Assembly (NCBI GenBank): GCA_001044195.1
Contig: LFCU01000078.1
Coordinates: forward strand, 1 to 32,060
Length of the DNA stretch: 32,060 nt
Direction: 5' to 3'
Source: Candidatus Achromatium palustre
Lineage (GTDB): Bacteria; Pseudomonadota; Gammaproteobacteria; Chromatiales; Chromatiaceae
Of this stretch, positions 8,927-16,783 are shown one piece after another (within the stretch, counting starts at the first letter, position 1; each line of letters starts with the position of its first letter). The position numbers and the translations under genes are program-made. The notes beneath the pieces were generated by a model. That model did no database searches. It was not told the DNA's origin and was given only the letters and a program-made list of their open reading frames with translations.

Positions 8927-9559
8927 ATGCCATCATCTAGTCATTGCACACAAGTAATGAATCCGAAAACGGACAATGAATTAATTGGTATCTACGTAAA
9001 TAATAACTTTGAAGGTAAAGGTGCAGAAGCCTTTAATTGTTTATATGAACGCTATCGTGCGCTACTGTTTCGTTATTTATTGTGGCTATGTTTTTACATG
9101 GTTGATAAAAATCAAGTACGCCAACAAGCAACAGAGATGTTTGATCAGGTTTGGTATAAAGTCATCGATGAATTACGTGTGTCTGATAGCCGAATTGTTG
9201 AACAAGCATGCCAGGGCACTTTGAAGTTTGTTGAATACCTCTTAAAGATTGCTACCCAAAATTGTCCTAGAAGCTATAGAAATAACATGCAACGGCCTGC
9301 TTGTCATTATTTACAATCCAGGCATTCAGCTTCACACACTGAACAACAGCGTCATATCTGGGAAAAGCTCCAAGCTATTGTAGAAACATTTACTGCAACT
9401 GAGCATTTTGTCTGGTGTCTACAAAATGTTATTGGCTTAAATCCCGCAGTTATTGCTTCTCTTTCAGCTTTAAATACTGATCGGTTGCTAGAACATGAAG
9501 TTAAACAACATCTGGTTACCATCAGCAAAAAGATATATGCTGGTTTATTAGGTAATTGA
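8927..9559 (+). CDS. Degenerate sigma-70/ECF-like protein
   Basis: A 210-residue protein from ATG 8927, with GGAG at 8916-8919 and 7-base spacing. Its N-terminal half parallels the ECF sigma factor encoded just downstream: AFNCLYERYRALLFRYLL against AFNMLYERNRPRLYGYLF, and FVEYLLKIATQNCPRSYRN against the LRSYLFRIARNACIDELKK region of sigma domain 2. The part that should be the sigma-4 DNA-binding helix-turn-helix is hardly recognisable (about residues 165-205). The gap to the next start is one base (TGATATG), so the two are probably translated together. It may be a sigma paralogue turned into a partner or regulator, or a weakly conserved sigma factor. The role is inferred; the similarity is seen in the sequence. 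Confidence 0.72.
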   Translation: MPSSSHCTQVMNPKTDNELIGIYVNNNFEGKGAEAFNCLYERYRALLFRYLLWLCFYMVDKNQVRQQATEMFDQVWYKVIDELRVSDSRIVEQACQGTLKFVEYLLKIATQNCPRSYRNNMQRPACHYLQSRHSASHTEQQRHIWEKLQAIVETFTATEHFVWCLQNVIGLNPAVIASLSALNTDRLLEHEVKQHLVTISKKIYAGLLGN

Positions 9560-9560
9560 T

Positions 9561-10220
9561 ATGGCTGAACAACCTCATCAAGAGGCCCAACCTTTGCCCG
9601 TTAATGTGCAGCAATCTAATGCTAGCGATAGCGAATTATTTATGCAGTATGTGGATACTAAGGATGTTAATGCGTTCAATATGCTTTATGAACGCAACCG
9701 TCCTAGATTGTATGGCTATTTGTTCGCCCTCTGTGAGGGCAATCATGATCGAACTGATACAATCTTTCAAAACTCCTTAACTGCTCTGCTAGAACATGCT
9801 CAAAATCTAGTAACACGTATTAAAAATGAACAATTTAACTTACGGAGCTATCTTTTTCGAATAGCCCGTAACGCTTGTATTGACGAGCTTAAAAAACGCA
9901 ATAGAAATATTCCGTTGGATGATCTGCCTGAAACAGATGGTAGGCTAATCTCGGACTATAAAAATCCAGAGGAGCAACATTTAGACCAGGAATATGCTGT
10001 ATTGTTAAAAGATGCAGTACGTAACGCAATTCGTCAGCTTAATCCGCAGCAACAAGAAGCCCTCTATTTACGAGAATTTTCTGATCCTAGATTAAGTCAT
10101 GCGCAGATTGGCCAAATCTTAGATGTATCAAAAGATCGGGCCTATGACTTAACTAGACAAGCCCGAAGACGGTTACAAAACATCTTAAAAAAATTTCATG
10201 AGGATCATAGGCCACAATGA
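9561..10220 (+). CDS. ECF-type RNA polymerase sigma factor
   Basis: A 219-residue sigma factor with both essential domains. Sigma-2 covers about residues 27-115: AFNMLYERNRPRLYGYLF, then the region 2.4-like RSYLFRIARNACIDELKKR. Sigma-4 covers about 150-212: LNPQQQEALYLREF, then the helix-turn-helix HAQIGQILDVSKDRAYDL and RQARRRLQNIL. It would direct RNA polymerase to a dedicated promoter set. It follows the degenerate sigma-like gene by one base and precedes the 250-aa, protease/STAND and exported-protein genes, all on the same strand. No classical zinc-binding or membrane anti-sigma factor is adjacent, so control of its activity is open. Candidates are the sigma-like partner and the 250-aa protein. 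Confidence 0.93.
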   Translation: MAEQPHQEAQPLPVNVQQSNASDSELFMQYVDTKDVNAFNMLYERNRPRLYGYLFALCEGNHDRTDTIFQNSLTALLEHAQNLVTRIKNEQFNLRSYLFRIARNACIDELKKRNRNIPLDDLPETDGRLISDYKNPEEQHLDQEYAVLLKDAVRNAIRQLNPQQQEALYLREFSDPRLSHAQIGQILDVSKDRAYDLTRQARRRLQNILKKFHEDHRPQ

Positions 10221-10257
10221 TCCTGTGCTATCAAAAAAATCTAAATTAAGGAACTGT

Positions 10258-10314
10258 ATGGCAAAAATAATAAATTATGATACCCAAAATCCCGTTATGA
10301 ATCGTTATTACTAA
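10258..10314 (+). CDS. Possible 18-aa micro-ORF in the sigma operon
   Basis: ATG 10258 is preceded by AAGGA at 10248-10252 with a good 5-base spacing and opens an 18-codon frame (MAKIINYDTQNPVMNRYY) ending in TAA. It fills the gap between the sigma factor and the 250-aa gene. It could be a leader peptide or simply a chance frame. The only evidence is the ribosome binding site and the position. Confidence 0.3.
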   Translation: MAKIINYDTQNPVMNRYY

Positions 10315-10351
10315 AAGGCAATTAAAAAAGAATATATTTTAGGAGTATGTG

Positions 10352-11104
10352 ATGAACACCGAAATTTTAGGCCATGACATTGAGACTGATGAAGGTCTTA
10401 ATGCCTTGCTACAGGATTTAATGCCCCCGATAGCACCGCCGCGAGAAACAGATGTAAAAATCTTAGCCCATGCTTATGCAGCAGCGGAAAGCGTTCCAGA
10501 TTTAAGTCTGGATGTACCAGGATTGGATAAATCAATTATTATAGATGCTACAATTCAATCACTTATTGCACCTTGGAAAATTGTACCACCAGAAAAGTCA
10601 GATGCAAAGATCTTGGCGTATGCTACACAACCTAGTGTTACGTTTGTTAAGGTTTTGTCTCATGGTTATCGAATGTTAGTTGAAAAGCATGTGCAAATGA
10701 TTGATGACATCCAGCAAACTTTTTATTTACATCAACGTACCTATGCCCCAGCTTTAGCTGCTAGTGACGATGACGTAAAAGGCACTATGGACGATTGTGT
10801 CTTACATGGTGATTCCAAAATAGAATATAAACTAGCTGGTGAATGGAGCCTACATATATTAACTGATCCATTTGATGCAGAGCGTCGCTTTATCCGTCTA
10901 TATTTTGGAGGAGATCGCGAAGAAGTTTACGAAGGCTGCAATGTAGAACTACGACAAGGAGACGGCAGTATTATTCTAGTTGGTACTATAGAATATGGTC
11001 AAGTAGAAACAGAGTTATCTCCTGGCAAAAAATTTGCTCCCCCTTTTAATTTGCAAGTACAATTGCAAGATGTAGAGGAATTATCATTAGATAAGCCAGA
11101 TTAA
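10352..11104 (+). CDS. Operon protein of unknown function with duplicated KILA motif
   Basis: I chose ATG 10352 because AGGAG at 10341-10345 lies 6 bases upstream; a GTG three bases earlier is possible. The 250-residue product is acidic and apparently cytoplasmic. Its N-terminal part contains a motif twice: APPRETDVKILAHAY at about residues 29-43 and VPPEKSDAKILAYAT at about 78-92. Each follows a short LMPPI or LIAPW segment, so this looks like an internal duplication. The C-terminal half (from about 150) appears to be a beta-rich domain (CVLHGDSKIEYKLAGEWSL, YEGCNVELRQGDGS). I do not recognise a family. Position after an ECF sigma gene and before the protease/STAND gene suggests a sigma regulator or adaptor (inference). 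Confidence 0.82.
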   Translation: MNTEILGHDIETDEGLNALLQDLMPPIAPPRETDVKILAHAYAAAESVPDLSLDVPGLDKSIIIDATIQSLIAPWKIVPPEKSDAKILAYATQPSVTFVKVLSHGYRMLVEKHVQMIDDIQQTFYLHQRTYAPALAASDDDVKGTMDDCVLHGDSKIEYKLAGEWSLHILTDPFDAERRFIRLYFGGDREEVYEGCNVELRQGDGSIILVGTIEYGQVETELSPGKKFAPPFNLQVQLQDVEELSLDKPD

Positions 11105-11185
11105 AAGATAATGATATTTTACAATCTATAGTATATTTTTAGACATGGCAAAAAATAATTAATAACATAGCTTTTGGTAACATCT

Positions 11186-13891
11186 ATGACTTTATGGATG
11201 CTGGTAGTATCAGAAGATAACAACCGTGCATATGCAACAGAATTGAAAACCAATTGGCGATATGGCGAACCCGGCCATACCGCATGTTATACCAGAGTGA
11301 AGCACCATGCAACAGCAATTAAAAAGCCTGCTGAACGCCTTACCGCCCAAGTGTATCATATTATGTGTAGGGAAGGGTATCTGAATCTAAATGCAATCTA
11401 TGTAGACTATATTCCCAGCAAAGATACTCCAGTAGATACTAAGGGTCCCAGTGCCCAATTAGCCTTAGCTTTGGGACTTATCACAGCAATATGTCTCAAA
11501 AATTACCATGATATCGCAGCCACTGGAGAGGTATCAATTACAGGCGGTGTACATAAAATAGGGGGACTCAAACTTAAGATACGGGCTGCATTAGAAAAAA
11601 TGCCTACAGGTGGTAAGATCTTATTTCCTGATGATAATAAAGATGATGTTACACCAGAATTACATCAACAGGCCATAAACCAAGGGGTCTCTCTCATCCC
11701 AGTGAGGCATCTTTATGAAGCCTGTGCCGCCATCGGTTTAGAACTTAAATGTAGTAGCATTGAGCCATTTCGAGGTCTTGCCGCTTATCGCTATGAGGAT
11801 CGACAGATCTTTCGGGGGCGACAACGGGAGATAAACGAGATTCTAAATCACCTAACAATACAACAACGGCAACATATCCTGCTCATTCATGGGCCTAGTG
11901 GTAGCGGCAAGACTTCACTGATTAACGCTGGTTTGCTTCCAGCATTATCACATAGATATACAAACATAAACGAAGTTTTACTTTGGAGTATAGTATTCCC
12001 GTGCGATCTATTTGCTGGTTCTCAACCATTAGGCCTATGGCAAGGAATGCTTACTGCCTTGCGGCAACCTCAAGGTTTGGGGGATGCTAATATCGATGCA
12101 ACATTTGCTGTTGATAGTGCAGAAACGATCTTAACATGGCTCCGACAACAATTACATCAAGTTGCACAAAGTAATAAGCAAAAAATCAGGTATCTCTTGA
12201 TTGTAGATCAACTAGAAGAACTATTTACGCTAGATATTCCTACACAAACCCAAGATGCCTTTATCAATCTTTTAATAACTCTTGCTACTAAATTAGATCT
12301 GTATATTATCCTAGGCTTGCGAGATGACTATTGGCCGCATCTACAAACACATGAACATCTATTAGCTCAAATTGGTATCGGCAGCTATCTTTTAAATCCT
12401 CCTAACACAGAAGCATTGCGTGATATCATTGAACAACCGGCCTGGCTTGCTGAATGCTCTTATGAACGGGATGCAAACGGCATCAAATTAACAGATCGGA
12501 TTTTGCAAGACTTAGGACAATATACAACTGCGTTACCGTTACTAAGTTACACTTTGCATAAATTACACGAAAACAAAGAAGAATTGCCGCTCGCTATAGC
12601 GCAAGATAACGCACAAGCATCACAGCAAACGCCACAATCCAGAGATACAGCTACTCACCTTAAGATTCAAGATTGTTTTTATCAGCTAACTCATGCTAGT
12701 TATGAGGAAATTGGAAGGCTCCACGGAGCGATGAGCCAGATGGCTGAAGAATTATGTGTAGAGCTTCAAACAGACCACCAATCTTTACAACATATATCTC
12801 GTGCCTTATGTTCAGTGCCAATCTCTGGTTATAAGCAACCACGTTTAGTAGCCTTGGTGCGATTCATGCCTGGCAATAAAGCCAGAGCATTAATTAATAA
12901 ATTTATAGATTACCAGTTGATAACCTGCACCCGTCAATCTATTTCTGAAGATCAGTATATCTTTGCTGGCGATTATGTTGGTGAACGCACTCAAATCCAA
13001 GTAACCCATCCAGCTTTACTTACCCATTGGGAGCGGATGAAACGGCGAATTGAAAGTGAAGAATCGCAATTCTTATTACGCCATCATCTAGAAATACAAG
13101 CGCAAAATTGGCAACAGGCTACACAACATCAACAAGATCTCCTATTGCGCGGTGAGGAACTAAGTAAAGCCGAGAAACTAATGGGGGCATGGGGAGATGA
13201 TCTTGATCTAGCAATTCAGAATTTTATCAAAGCTTCTGCTACAGCATCAAAAATCTTAAAGCAAGAACAACAAAACTCTATTATAAGCTATATCTTATTT
13301 ATAGGATTATTCACTATTGCTTTAAGTTTCTTGGCTGATATGTTGCACCCTCAAGCATCTTTAGTCACAATCTTCTTTGTGCTTGCTGCTATTGCCCTTG
13401 GTGGTTTTGCTGCTGCTAATTATTGGTTAGGTATATATCGACAAAGTTGGCAACCTGCTGTAATTTTAGCACTTATCGTCCTGTTTTTTTCTGGTTCCGT
13501 GATAGTATTGCAACGGCTACTTGACTATTTCCAGCAGGATGTATCCAGGAATAATAGCTCTGTTGTATCACCTCCTAATACACCACAGTCTGAGCCAACA
13601 AATATTTCTCCGCAAATTACAATAAATCCCAAGGTTCCTATTACTATTAATACTCAACGGGAGAGTAAAGATGATAACAAAAGAAATACAGTGCCTGTTA
13701 CTCCTTATCCTGAAACAATAAAAGTTACTCCAACTATAAATGATTTTATTGGTGATAAACAGCAGCCTTCCACTGTCTCTCCAGACAAGTTCCCTACAAA
13801 ACCTACGGCAATTTCTTCCAAAGAAGAATCCCAAGTTTCAGAACAGAGACCTTCTTCCTATAATCGCTCAGAACGTCTTGAGAAGTTCTAA
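11186..13891 (+). CDS. Lon-type protease - nSTAND1 ATPase - transmembrane fusion
   Basis: Residue numbers count from ATG 11186 (901 aa); the ribosome site is weak, and TTG 11174 is the alternative. Residues 1-185 form a Lon/S16 peptidase domain with KGPSAQLALALGL (Ser89) and, 42 residues later, IGGLKLKIRAAL (Lys131), matching the Ser-Lys dyad of Lon. Residues 195-680 form a STAND ATPase of the nSTAND1 type: PFRGLAAYRYEDRQIFRGR, Walker A GPSGSGKTS (236-244), Walker B LLIVDQLEEL (337-346), TALPLLSYTL, and the THPALLTHWERMKRRI block near 607. Three membrane helices follow at about 699-716, 724-744 and 756-776, then a disordered Ser/Pro/Thr-rich tail. No WD40 or other repeat sensor is present. 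The next gene starts in a TAATG overlap. A membrane-tethered protease switched by NTP hydrolysis is the likely role (inference). Confidence 0.93.
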   Translation: MTLWMLVVSEDNNRAYATELKTNWRYGEPGHTACYTRVKHHATAIKKPAERLTAQVYHIMCREGYLNLNAIYVDYIPSKDTPVDTKGPSAQLALALGLITAICLKNYHDIAATGEVSITGGVHKIGGLKLKIRAALEKMPTGGKILFPDDNKDDVTPELHQQAINQGVSLIPVRHLYEACAAIGLELKCSSIEPFRGLAAYRYEDRQIFRGRQREINEILNHLTIQQRQHILLIHGPSGSGKTSLINAGLLPALSHRYTNINEVLLWSIVFPCDLFAGSQPLGLWQGMLTALRQPQGLGDANIDATFAVDSAETILTWLRQQLHQVAQSNKQKIRYLLIVDQLEELFTLDIPTQTQDAFINLLITLATKLDLYIILGLRDDYWPHLQTHEHLLAQIGIGSYLLNPPNTEALRDIIEQPAWLAECSYERDANGIKLTDRILQDLGQYTTALPLLSYTLHKLHENKEELPLAIAQDNAQASQQTPQSRDTATHLKIQDCFYQLTHASYEEIGRLHGAMSQMAEELCVELQTDHQSLQHISRALCSVPISGYKQPRLVALVRFMPGNKARALINKFIDYQLITCTRQSISEDQYIFAGDYVGERTQIQVTHPALLTHWERMKRRIESEESQFLLRHHLEIQAQNWQQATQHQQDLLLRGEELSKAEKLMGAWGDDLDLAIQNFIKASATASKILKQEQQNSIISYILFIGLFTIALSFLADMLHPQASLVTIFFVLAAIALGGFAAANYWLGIYRQSWQPAVILALIVLFFSGSVIVLQRLLDYFQQDVSRNNSSVVSPPNTPQSEPTNISPQITINPKVPITINTQRESKDDNKRNTVPVTPYPETIKVTPTINDFIGDKQQPSTVSPDKFPTKPTAISSKEESQVSEQRPSSYNRSERLEKF

Positions 13892-14319
13892 TGTATCCAT
13901 TTGATAGATTGATTTTTATAAGCGTAGTTAGCAGTATATGGAATGTTCCTATAGCCTTACCTACTTCCGTAACAAGTGATCCTTGCCCAAAGCTGAGTGT
14001 TGGTGTACATAGAATCACAGCAGGATCTTCAAACATCTTAATTGCTGTTGCCAAGTCCAGATCTTTACTTAATGATGAAGAATCTTATATATTGGCAGCA
14101 GATGAAGCACGTCTTAAGGCACGCTATAAACTTATAAAGTATCTTGCACCCAAGCAAAAATACATTCAGTTAAGTGGAGTTATTGATATTTCTGTGTGCC
14201 GTTCTAATGGTGAAATTTTTGCTACAATTAAACTAGATGCAGCTAATGTAAAAAGGGCATTTAAAATACAAGAATTAATTTATAAGTCAATGATTGATTA
14301 TCCAACTTTGCAACCTTAA
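13891..14319 (+). CDS. Small exported protein, LPP20/FlgT-N-like domain
   Basis: A 142-residue protein translated from the TAATG overlap with the protease/STAND gene, so the two are tightly coupled. The N-terminus (LIFISVVSSIWNVPIAL) looks like a signal sequence. The rest follows the pattern of LPP20-type secreted domains: an I-A-A strand, a helix with D-x(3)-Y-x-L-x-A-DEA (DEESYILAADEARLKARYKL, about 65-85), then LSGVIDISVC and a final strand and helix. The protein encoded at 15774-16367 shares this pattern, including DEA and GVI followed by a Cys. Such domains occur in outer-membrane or flagellar accessory proteins such as FlgT/FlgP and in orphan exported proteins. The partner is unknown; the membrane and periplasmic face of the preceding protein is a natural candidate. 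Confidence 0.75.
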   Translation: MYPFDRLIFISVVSSIWNVPIALPTSVTSDPCPKLSVGVHRITAGSSNILIAVAKSRSLLNDEESYILAADEARLKARYKLIKYLAPKQKYIQLSGVIDISVCRSNGEIFATIKLDAANVKRAFKIQELIYKSMIDYPTLQP

Positions 14320-14390
14320 CCCGTAATAAAAAATGATTAAAAAATTATCCTAATTAAGTAAATTAATAAATTATATAATGAGATAAAAAT

Positions 14391-15659
14391 ATGAGAATAT
14401 CGTTATTAAAAATATTCACAATATCAATTGCAATTGGCTGTATTGCATCCATATATACGCTTGCAGCTTCTCCCGATAAAATCCAAACAGTAATTAGTCA
14501 GGGATGGGGGGCTGATGTTCAGAGTGCGGCACAAAATGCGGCCTACAATGCGTTAATCAATGTGGTTGGTTCCTTCATGGATAGCACTAAAATGCTAGAA
14601 AAGCAAGTAATTATTCAGAATGCGGTGCGTTCCCGAACATCTAAGATTAACACCCACATCAAGGAATATTCTCAAGGATCAATTCAACGCTTCGAGTTAT
14701 TACAGATTGCAAACGAACATGGTTTAACTCAAGTCACTGCCAAGGTCTCGGTGCGTATTGAAGACTTTAGAGCTTTCATAAAACAGCTTGCAGAAGGTAG
14801 TACTAGAGTAGGAACTGGCTTGTTCTCAACTCTTTCTACGGGAAATAAGCAAAAAATAAATCTAGTAGATATTATCGGAGATATATTGATTCCTATTGTA
14901 AAAGGTGAGGTTTCTCAATTGGAAGTGGGCATACCACTTACCATCGAAGCTGCAAAAAGTAGATTAAAAGCTCAGTTTAACTGGACTGATGGGCGGTTAG
15001 CAGAACTTGAACGAGCTGCTGCAAAAAAATATCCAAAGTTAGCCTTCTACATTCCGGTTGTTATTAAGCTACAAAAAAATGCGTATGCGAATTTCCGCCA
15101 AACGCTTGAAAATACGGCCAGCGGTAAAAACAGATTTGTGCACAGAAAAAATAGGATGTTACCTGCATATAGAGAATATGGAGCAAAGAAATATTATGAT
15201 TTAATGATGGGTATGGCTGCTAAACCGCAAAGAAATTCAGTCAATGTAGATATTTACCTTCTAAAAGGTATTTATGAATTACTAACGATAAAATATCCTT
15301 GGATTGCGACTATTGCCCATGGTTCTAATGGTTCTAACTTTATACGAAAGCAACCATTGCTGCGTATTGAATTAGCGGATACGAATGAAAATATCATTCA
15401 TATCTTTGATCTTGAACCTGAGAATTCTTATAACATACAAAATTTCTATTATTACAACCCACAAAAAGATGTTTTGCTTATCTCAAACAACATATTTAAT
15501 CAAAGACCAGTATGGAGCTTATTAGCTCTAAATAACTCAGGAAATGACAAACTCCCAATCGTTCTGAAAAATATAGAGCTTGGTATCGTAATAGCCGTAG
15601 ATGAATCAATCCTAAGGAATACCCAAGCAATAAAAGTTAAATTAGTATCCCATTTATAG
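14391..15659 (+). CDS. Exported protein with FlgT-N/LPP20-like N-terminal domain
   Basis: A 422-residue protein with a signal peptide (hydrophobic residues 5-25, likely cleavage near TLA-AS). The mature N-terminus, ISQGWGADVQSAAQNAAYNA followed by LINVVGSFMD, is the characteristic start of exported FlgT-N/DUF-type domains (G-x-G-x-x-x-x-A-x-x-A-A-x-x-A). The middle part is helical; the C-terminal half (from about 280) looks beta-rich and ends LGIVIAVDES...IKVKLVSHL. I do not recognise the middle and C-terminal regions. It lies 71 bp after the small exported gene on the same strand and is the last gene of the sigma cluster. A miniature element begins 9 bp after its stop. The role is probably in the periplasm or outer membrane. 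Confidence 0.82.
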   Translation: MRISLLKIFTISIAIGCIASIYTLAASPDKIQTVISQGWGADVQSAAQNAAYNALINVVGSFMDSTKMLEKQVIIQNAVRSRTSKINTHIKEYSQGSIQRFELLQIANEHGLTQVTAKVSVRIEDFRAFIKQLAEGSTRVGTGLFSTLSTGNKQKINLVDIIGDILIPIVKGEVSQLEVGIPLTIEAAKSRLKAQFNWTDGRLAELERAAAKKYPKLAFYIPVVIKLQKNAYANFRQTLENTASGKNRFVHRKNRMLPAYREYGAKKYYDLMMGMAAKPQRNSVNVDIYLLKGIYELLTIKYPWIATIAHGSNGSNFIRKQPLLRIELADTNENIIHIFDLEPENSYNIQNFYYYNPQKDVLLISNNIFNQRPVWSLLALNNSGNDKLPIVLKNIELGIVIAVDESILRNTQAIKVKLVSHL

Positions 15660-15667
15660 ATAATTCC

Positions 15668-15762
15668 AGCATCCTTCATTTTCCAGTTTACACTTTACCT
15701 TCTGGTGTCGAGGCTTTGCCTCAAAAAGTGTTTATTACTTGCCCATAATCCTGAAGGATGCC
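15668..15762 (+). mobile_element. 95-bp miniature element, left copy
   Basis: It begins AGCATCCTTCA and ends TGAAGGATGCC, giving about 10-bp terminal inverted repeats. The reverse complement of 16413-16508 aligns to it over its whole length with about nine differences, so the two are the same element in opposite orientation. No protein is encoded. It starts 9 bp after the stop of the 14391-15659 gene. Confidence 0.85.
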
Positions 15763-15773
15763 GCTTTTTGAGA

Positions 15774-16367
15774 TTAGAAGTTCTTAAAACGTCCCGTGTT
15801 GATATGGCCTGATGTAGAGCTAGGAGTGGTAGATCGGGGAATTCTACTGAATCCAGGGCTAGGTTGGGAATGAACGGAATTTGAAATACCTCTAGCAAGG
15901 TTACCGGCATCATTAATAGTTTTAGGCTTAATTCCAACGCTAACCCGTACTATAGATCCTTTGGTATAGCAATCGCCCAAAACAATTACTCCTCGCAGTA
16001 ATGCCCTGGAGGTGTTGCGTAGTTTTTTTACCCGTTTGATAACTTCCTGTCTTTTAGTGGCCTTAGCTGTACCTGTCATGGATTTTGTTTCTTGCACTGC
16101 TCTGGTTACACGCTTATCGCTATGAATGCCTTCAGTGAGAAATTCAGAGATAGTAGCTTTGGCTAACATAGTCGCCTCATCCTTAGCATCAAGCACAGAT
16201 GCGTAATCGTCAAAACTCACTACAGCAGTAGCCGTAGCTATAATCTTGGTGCCTCCATGCACATCTTCTATATTAAGACCATCATAATAAGGATATTGTT
16301 CACAGCCAGCACCAAGGACAACGGCTGGCAGGAAAAAAATTGCTATTAGTGTCGCCAATTTTTGCAT
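15774..16367 (-). CDS. Exported protein, LPP20-like, inside a pair of inverted elements
   Basis: A 197-residue protein on the minus strand. The ATG at 16367 has GGAG (plus-strand CTCC at 16376-16379) at 8-base spacing. It has a signal peptide (LATLIAIFFLPAVVLG); the following GC might be a lipid-modified Cys, but the lipobox is imperfect. The domain pattern KIIATATAVVSF...DAKDEATMLAKATISEFL...LLRGVIVLGDC parallels the small exported protein at 13891-14319, so the two are probably distant paralogues. The C-terminal 50 residues are Ser/Pro/Arg-rich and probably unstructured. The gene sits alone between two inverted 95-bp miniature elements (15668-15762 and 16413-16508), 11 bp from the left one. 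Confidence 0.82.
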   Translation of the reverse strand: MQKLATLIAIFFLPAVVLGAGCEQYPYYDGLNIEDVHGGTKIIATATAVVSFDDYASVLDAKDEATMLAKATISEFLTEGIHSDKRVTRAVQETKSMTGTAKATKRQEVIKRVKKLRNTSRALLRGVIVLGDCYTKGSIVRVSVGIKPKTINDAGNLARGISNSVHSQPSPGFSRIPRSTTPSSTSGHINTGRFKNF

Positions 16368-16412
16368 TAGTGTTGCTCCATAATATTAAGGATTAAAAAA
16401 ATAAGGAATTAT

Positions 16413-16508
16413 GGCATCCTTCAAGATCATGGGCAAGTAATGAACACTTTTTGAAGCAGAGCCTCGGCACCAAAAAGTAAAGTGTAAACTGGAAAATGAA
16501 GGATGCCC
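16413..16508 (-). mobile_element. 96-bp miniature element, right copy
   Basis: It begins GGCATCCTTCA and ends TGAAGGATGCCC, so it has perfect 11-bp terminal inverted repeats. It is about 90% identical to the reverse complement of 15668-15762. A third, partial copy lies at 8264-8295. The inverted pair gives the enclosed gene the structure of a small composite transposon without its own transposase. Confidence 0.85.
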
Positions 16509-16595
16509 AAAAAAATTAAAATTATTGTCTAGTCCAGTATAATAAGATATATTAAATATTCAGGATTTCATATAACGTATTTGTTTTTAACTTGT

Positions 16596-16724
16596 ATAGG
16601 GGGTCTGAACGCTTACGATGAAACATTTGCCGAACCGAATAGTCCAGAGCGTGAATTGATCGATGCTTTTGTTTAGACACGCCTATTCGTACAAGACATA
16701 GAGCTACCAGAATATATTAAGTAG
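16596..16724 (+). pseudogene. Short decayed coding relic
   Basis: One frame reads GGLNAYDETFAEPNSPEREL then IDAFV, a TAG stop, and TRLFVQDIELPEYIK before another TAG. It looks protein-like on both sides of the first stop, as in a decayed gene fragment, but I cannot name a family. It occupies most of the gap between the right miniature element and the KAP gene. Confidence 0.3.
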
Positions 16725-16783
16725 CGAGCCGCTATTTGACTAATTACCATTTAAATTAAAACATTATCAAAATAGTGAATAAT

